Assembly: GCA_039029915.1 (NCBI GenBank)
Contig: JBCCFD010000352.1
Span: 1-8,686 of the forward strand
Source of the DNA: QQUD01 sp039029915
Lineage (GTDB): Bacteria > Chloroflexota > Anaerolineae > Promineifilales > Promineifilaceae
Reading direction: 5' to 3'
DNA: 8,686 nt
Below the pieces are notes generated by a model that was not told where the DNA came from, made no database searches, and was given only the letters and a program-made list of their open reading frames with translations. The position numbers were made by a program, and so were the translations under genes. This document shows, one piece after another, positions 5,899 to 8,686 of this stretch. How positions within the stretch are numbered: position 1 is the stretch's first letter; each line of letters begins with the position of its first letter.

Positions 5899-6330
5899 AT
5901 GACACCCCAACAAAAACAACACGTTCGCGAAACATTTGCCATGGTCGGACCGATTGCCGAGCAAGCAGCAACCTTATTCTACAGCCGCCTCTTTGAAATC
6001 GCACCGCACACACGCTCACTTTTTCACCACAACATAGATGAGCAAGGCAAAAAATTAATGCAGACACTCGGCGTAGCGGTAGCTCACCTCGACCACCTCG
6101 AAACGATTGTGCCCACGATTGAGCAATTGGGACGGCGGCACGTGCGCTACGGGGTTCAGCCTGAAGATTACGACACAGTCGGTGCGGCGTTGCTCTGGAC
6201 ATTAGCGCAGGGATTAGGCGAAGCGTTTACCCCCGCCGTCGAAGAAGCGTGGGCAACCGTCTACACCGTGCTAGCTGACACGATGAAACAAGCATCTTAC
6301 CCAGCAACTTTGTCATCAGACACGGCGTAG
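5899..6330 (+). CDS. Single-domain bacterial globin of the flavohemoglobin/Vitreoscilla hemoglobin type
   Basis: This 143-residue protein aligns with the globin domain of Hmp. Tyr28 (B10) is in 'LFYSRLFEIAP', Phe42 (CD1) in 'SLFHHN', Gln49 at E7, the haem-binding proximal His81 in 'GRRHVRYGV', and Tyr91 ten residues later in 'PEDYDTVG', as His85 and Tyr95 are in E. coli Hmp. The ending 'WATVYTVLADTM' matches helix H. The FAD/NAD reductase domain of flavohemoglobins is absent, and the position of Hmp Glu135 appears to be Ser133, so NO dioxygenase activity would need another reductase and a changed proximal network. Likely roles are O2 or NO binding in the cytoplasm. The start is supported by AAGGAG at 5885-5890, eight bases before the ATG. 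It is divergent from the SARP-like regulator, with a shared 108-bp promoter region containing direct repeats. Confidence 0.9.
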   Translation: MTPQQKQHVRETFAMVGPIAEQAATLFYSRLFEIAPHTRSLFHHNIDEQGKKLMQTLGVAVAHLDHLETIVPTIEQLGRRHVRYGVQPEDYDTVGAALLWTLAQGLGEAFTPAVEEAWATVYTVLADTMKQASYPATLSSDTA

Positions 6331-6347
6331 CCACCATTGTTACTTTC

Positions 6348-6384
6348 CATGATTCTGGATTGAGCACAGACCCATCCAATCATG
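6348..6384. terminator. Stem-loop downstream of the globin gene
   Basis: CATGATT (6348-6354) and GGAT (6357-6360) pair with ATCC (6374-6377) and AATCATG (6378-6384). This gives an 11-bp stem with a 2-nt bulge and a 13-nt loop, 17 bases after the globin stop. No T-run follows, so it may be an RNA-stabilising or weak termination structure. A second small stem, TAACG/CGTTA (6408-6425), lies further on, followed by GTTTTC. Confidence 0.4.
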
Positions 6385-6477
6385 ATAAAGAATTTATTCA
6401 AAATGTTTAACGTCATTGAGCGTTAGTTTTCAAAACAAACAACTGCTATCAATGACACAAAACAAGAGGTTTATTTA

Positions 6478-8283
6478 ATGAAAAAGCTATTTTATCAATC
6501 AAGTTTATATCTATCTATTTTATTGTTTGGACTTATTTTTATTCGTTTTACGGCCGTTGATTCTACTATCAAACCGGTACGTGCAGATACGACCGTAACG
6601 GAAGGTGACAGCGGCTCCTGCTACACGCTGTTTCTCCCCATCATGCTGAACAATGCGGACACCGACCAGCCAGTTGAAGGCGGCGGGAGCGAAGGAGCAA
6701 TTCCCACCCTTTCGTGCTCAGACCCTGACCCCGACACGGATGATCAACCTGATGTATTTCCTGATTTCAACGGAGATGGCTATGGTGACCTAGTCATGGG
6801 GAACCCAAATGAAGATATTGAACAAGGTATAACCTACCTCGATGGTGGTGCAGTTCACGTCATTTACGGCACGGAAAATGGGCTTGTTGCCTGGTCGGCC
6901 AATGCAGTAGTGAATGACCAGATGTGGTATCGAGGCGTTGATGGGCTGGATGATACGGCCGTTGATGCATACGATCGCTTTGGTAGTGCCATTGGTTTAG
7001 GCGACTTCAATAACGACGACTTTGACGACGTAGCTATCGGCGTACCTGGCTCATTGGTCGATGGGATCGAAGGAGCCGGCGTGGTTCAGGTGCTTTACGG
7101 ATCGGCTGACGGACTCACAGTTGAAAACACCCAAACGTGGTCACAAGGCCATATCAGCATTGCTGGACAACCTCAAGACAGTGACGGCTTTGGCCAAACC
7201 CTCGCGGTTGGCGATTTCAATAACGATGGTAATGATGACCTCGCTGTTGGTGTCCCAGAAGAATCCGTCGGTGACGAAGAAGAAGCTGGGGCTGTCAACA
7301 TTATCTACGGCTCTGCGAACGGTCTCACCGGTGCTGGTGATGAAATTTTAACCCAAGATGATATCGACATTGAAGGTATGGTAGCCGAAGAAGATGATGG
7401 TTTTGGTCGTACGTTAGTCGCAGGTGACTTTAATGGGGACGGTGTCGATGATCTCGCGGTGAGCAGCCCCAATGAAGATACCAGCGAATCGACCGCTAAT
7501 GCCGGAAGCGTCCATATTTTTTATGGCACAAGTGGCACCGGCCTCTATCACAGCACGACAGGCACTAACGCCCAAAACATTCAGGCTGACTCTCCAGGAA
7601 TCGACAATCTGATGGAGCTAGGGGACAGGTTTGGATCGACGCTGGCAGCAGGCGACTTTAATGGGGACGACATCGACGACCTAGCCATCGGCACGCCTTA
7701 TGAAACCCACGGCGGTGGCGCTTCTGCCATCCAAAACGCGGGGGCGGTCAACATTGTCTTTGGGTCTGAAAGCGGTTTAGACACCACTACCAGCCCCCCT
7801 ATTTTTTCTCAAGCCAGCCCAGGTGCAGCCGGTACCCCCATCGACTATGAACTGTTTGGCAGGAGTTTAACCGCCGCTGATTTTAACAATGATGGTTTTG
7901 ATGACTTGGCCGTCGGCGTCCCATTTGAAGATTTGGGTGGCGTGCTGATTGGCGCAGTCCATATCTTCTACAGCGATGAAACGGGCCCCACAACCATAAG
8001 TGATGAGCTCATCTACGATGGGGGCCTTCCAGAACATCTTGATCGATTTGGGTATGCGGTAACGGCCGTTGACACAAATGGTGATGGCTACCCAGAACTG
8101 GTCAGCAGCGCCATTGAAGATGACCCACAAGAACTTGAAGTCCAAGATGTAGGCTCTGTCTTCGTCTTCTCAAGCAACAGCGACGGCGTCTCGCAACCAG
8201 ACTTTCAAAATTGGTATCAAGGCAAAGACGGGGCCGCCGGTGTCCCAGAACCGGGTGACCAAGTCGGTTCTATTCTACCCTAG
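6478..8283 (+). CDS. Secreted seven-bladed FG-GAP (integrin-alpha-like) beta-propeller protein
   Basis: This 601-residue protein has a signal peptide: KK at 2-3, hydrophobic core about 10-22, and probable cleavage at 'PVRA|DTT' after Ala36. A short 'YTLFLPIMLNN' segment (49-59) follows, then an acidic linker (81-93). Seven Ca2+-binding DxNxDGxxD-type loops start at Asp96, Asp176, Asp246, Asp317, Asp393, Asp468 and Asp532. From the second on, each is preceded by an FG motif ('DRFGSAIGLGDFN', 'DGFGQTLAVGDFN') and most are followed by 'GAVxIxYG'. This is the integrin alpha propeller repeat. The first repeat lacks its FG strand and the protein ends with a spare one ('GDQVGSIL'), so the last strand likely closes the first blade. 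Two loops have Asp in place of the Gly (DFNNDD, DFNGDD). It is an extracellular or surface protein, probably for adhesion or ligand binding; the ligand is unknown. AAGAGG lies eight bases before the ATG. Two TAG stops end it in tandem. Confidence 0.92.
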   Translation: MKKLFYQSSLYLSILLFGLIFIRFTAVDSTIKPVRADTTVTEGDSGSCYTLFLPIMLNNADTDQPVEGGGSEGAIPTLSCSDPDPDTDDQPDVFPDFNGDGYGDLVMGNPNEDIEQGITYLDGGAVHVIYGTENGLVAWSANAVVNDQMWYRGVDGLDDTAVDAYDRFGSAIGLGDFNNDDFDDVAIGVPGSLVDGIEGAGVVQVLYGSADGLTVENTQTWSQGHISIAGQPQDSDGFGQTLAVGDFNNDGNDDLAVGVPEESVGDEEEAGAVNIIYGSANGLTGAGDEILTQDDIDIEGMVAEEDDGFGRTLVAGDFNGDGVDDLAVSSPNEDTSESTANAGSVHIFYGTSGTGLYHSTTGTNAQNIQADSPGIDNLMELGDRFGSTLAAGDFNGDDIDDLAIGTPYETHGGGASAIQNAGAVNIVFGSESGLDTTTSPPIFSQASPGAAGTPIDYELFGRSLTAADFNNDGFDDLAVGVPFEDLGGVLIGAVHIFYSDETGPTTISDELIYDGGLPEHLDRFGYAVTAVDTNGDGYPELVSSAIEDDPQELEVQDVGSVFVFSSNSDGVSQPDFQNWYQGKDGAAGVPEPGDQVGSILP

Positions 8284-8331
8284 TAGTCCACCAAACTTCT
8301 TTTGCTAGGCAACACGATAACTAGGACTACT
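8282..8331. repeat. Inverted repeat 1 of the hairpin cluster (8-bp arms)
   Basis: AGTAGTCC (8282-8289) pairs with GGACTACT (8324-8331). A smaller TTGC/GCAA hairpin (8302-8312) lies in the loop. The left arm overlaps the stop codons of the FG-GAP gene, so it could form at the very 3' end of that mRNA. Confidence 0.6.
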
Positions 8332-8335
8332 CGAA

Positions 8336-8375
8336 GGTGCGCCAAACTTACCCGTCAATATTTGTTTGGCGCACC
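8336..8375. repeat. Inverted repeat 2 (12-bp perfect arms)
   Basis: GGTGCGCCAAAC (8336-8347) and GTTTGGCGCACC (8364-8375) are perfect complements around a 16-nt loop. The stem is strong and G+C-rich but has no following T-run, so it is not a textbook terminator. It could stop 3' exonucleases or be part of a palindromic repeat element. Confidence 0.75.
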
Positions 8376-8379
8376 ACTA

Positions 8380-8401
8380 GTGCAGTTTCGGAAAACTGCA
8401 C
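8380..8401. repeat. Inverted repeat 3 (9-bp arms, CGGA loop)
   Basis: GTGCAGTTT (8380-8388) and AAACTGCAC (8393-8401) pair around the tetraloop CGGA. Part of it, CGGAAAACTGC, recurs as a direct repeat at 8424-8434, suggesting that the cluster grew by duplication of short pieces. Confidence 0.7.
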
Positions 8402-8438
8402 CGAGGAAATTATGTAAACTAACCGGAAAACTGCTGAA

Positions 8439-8483
8439 TATTTCGCCAACCTAAAACCTTGTACGAGCTTCTGGTGCGAAATA
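8439..8483. repeat. Inverted repeat 4 (8-bp arms)
   Basis: TATTTCGC (8439-8446) pairs with GCGAAATA (8476-8483) around a 29-nt loop. It is weaker than the neighbouring dyads. Confidence 0.45.
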
Positions 8484-8501
8484 CTAGCTAACCCAACATC
8501 C

Positions 8502-8558
8502 CAACCCGAAGGGTTTAGCATGCCCAAAAGCAGCAAGACCCTAAAACCCTTCGGGTTG
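8502..8558. terminator. Inverted repeat 5, long hairpin, possible terminator or leader attenuator
   Basis: CAACCCGAAGGGTTTAG (8502-8518) pairs with CTAAAACCCTTCGGGTTG (8541-8558) over 17 bp with a single bulged base, around a 22-nt loop. Each arm can also fold alone (AACCC-GAA-GGGTT and AACCC-TTC-GGGTT). That is an arrangement able to switch between one long and two short hairpins. It ends 22 bases before the next gene's ATG, so it either ends upstream transcripts or lies in that gene's leader. The T content after it is low (TTTC). Confidence 0.5.
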
Positions 8559-8580
8559 TTTCAAATTAAGGAACATAAAA

Positions 8581-8686
8581 ATGATTATTCAAAATAGATT
8601 TAATTTGCTCTTTTTCACTTTACTTTTAATCGGACTCTTCTCCCTCTCATTTATAGCTACCCAGCCTTTGGAGGCAGACGATGAGA
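8581..8686 (+). CDS. Exported protein with N-terminal signal peptide (partial, runs off the right edge)
   Basis: An ATG preceded by AAGGA (8568-8572, eight bases away) opens a frame of 35 codons that reaches the window edge without a stop. It begins MIIQNRFNLLFFTLLLIGLF and continues with a Ser/Thr-rich stretch to 'PLEADDE'. The hydrophobic core at about 9-21 and the likely cleavage after Ala in 'LEA|DDE' mark a Sec signal peptide. The cleavage context resembles 'VRA|DTT' of the FG-GAP protein upstream. The mature domain is outside the window, so no function is assigned. Confidence 0.7.
   Translation, partial: MIIQNRFNLLFFTLLLIGLFSLSFIATQPLEADDE

Noticed and set aside
5828..6202. Minus-strand open frame of 124 codons
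   Set aside because: It is antisense to the well-supported globin gene, with low-complexity Arg/Cys-rich translation.
8348..8536. Minus-strand open frame of 62 codons in the hairpin region
   Set aside because: It spans several inverted repeats, has no ribosome site and no recognisable content.
8282..8558. CRISPR array or integron attC array
   Set aside because: The hairpins differ from one another, lack regular repeat-spacer periodicity and lack the attC core ends; no cas or integrase gene is present.

Overview
The window looks like a chromosomal stretch from a Chloroflexota bacterium (Anaerolineae/Caldilineae-like). The evidence is an AfsR/SARP-type giant regulator with BTAD, NB-ARC and TPR parts, a secreted FG-GAP beta-propeller protein carrying a short 'FLPIMLNN'-type motif after its signal peptide (a pattern I associate with secreted proteins of that phylum), and Cof-type HAD and single-domain globin genes. 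The taxonomic call is an inference from gene content, not a database result.

Layout. (1) Positions 1-1547, minus strand: an A+T-rich three-gene operon. It reads 73-residue peptide, then a class I isoprenyl-diphosphate-synthase-like enzyme (26 nt gap), then a TPR protein whose ATG overlaps the enzyme's stop codon (ATGA) and which runs off the left edge. The peptide resembles a ComX pheromone precursor: a helical leader with an NPxL motif and a Trp-containing tail, FWTKPWG. The enzyme has the DDxxD and NDxxD motifs of the ComQ family. This is the most interesting item in the window: a candidate prenyl-tryptophan peptide system like Bacillus ComQX, in a different gene order, with a TPR protein instead of ComP/ComA beside it. 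(2) 1548-1868: a divergent intergenic region with two operator-like palindromes. (3) 1869-2657, plus strand: a Cof-type HAD phosphatase. (4) 2782-5790, minus strand: a 1002-residue AfsR-like regulator with a TATAAT six bases before its ATG. (5) 5899-6330, plus strand: a single-domain globin, divergent from the regulator. The 108-bp gap between them holds three direct repeats on a helical-turn spacing, placed about 9 bp before a -10-like hexamer, which is the layout of SARP binding sites. (6) 6478-8283, plus strand: a secreted seven-bladed FG-GAP propeller protein. (7) 8282-8558: five consecutive inverted repeats. (8) 8581-8686, plus strand: the start of another exported protein, cut by the window edge.

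How the parts may work together. The left operon reads as a self-contained peptide-modification or signalling cassette. The SARP-like regulator probably controls itself and the neighbouring globin. The two exported proteins on the right appear to be independent surface or secreted products. No rRNA, tRNA, CRISPR array or intact insertion sequence was seen.
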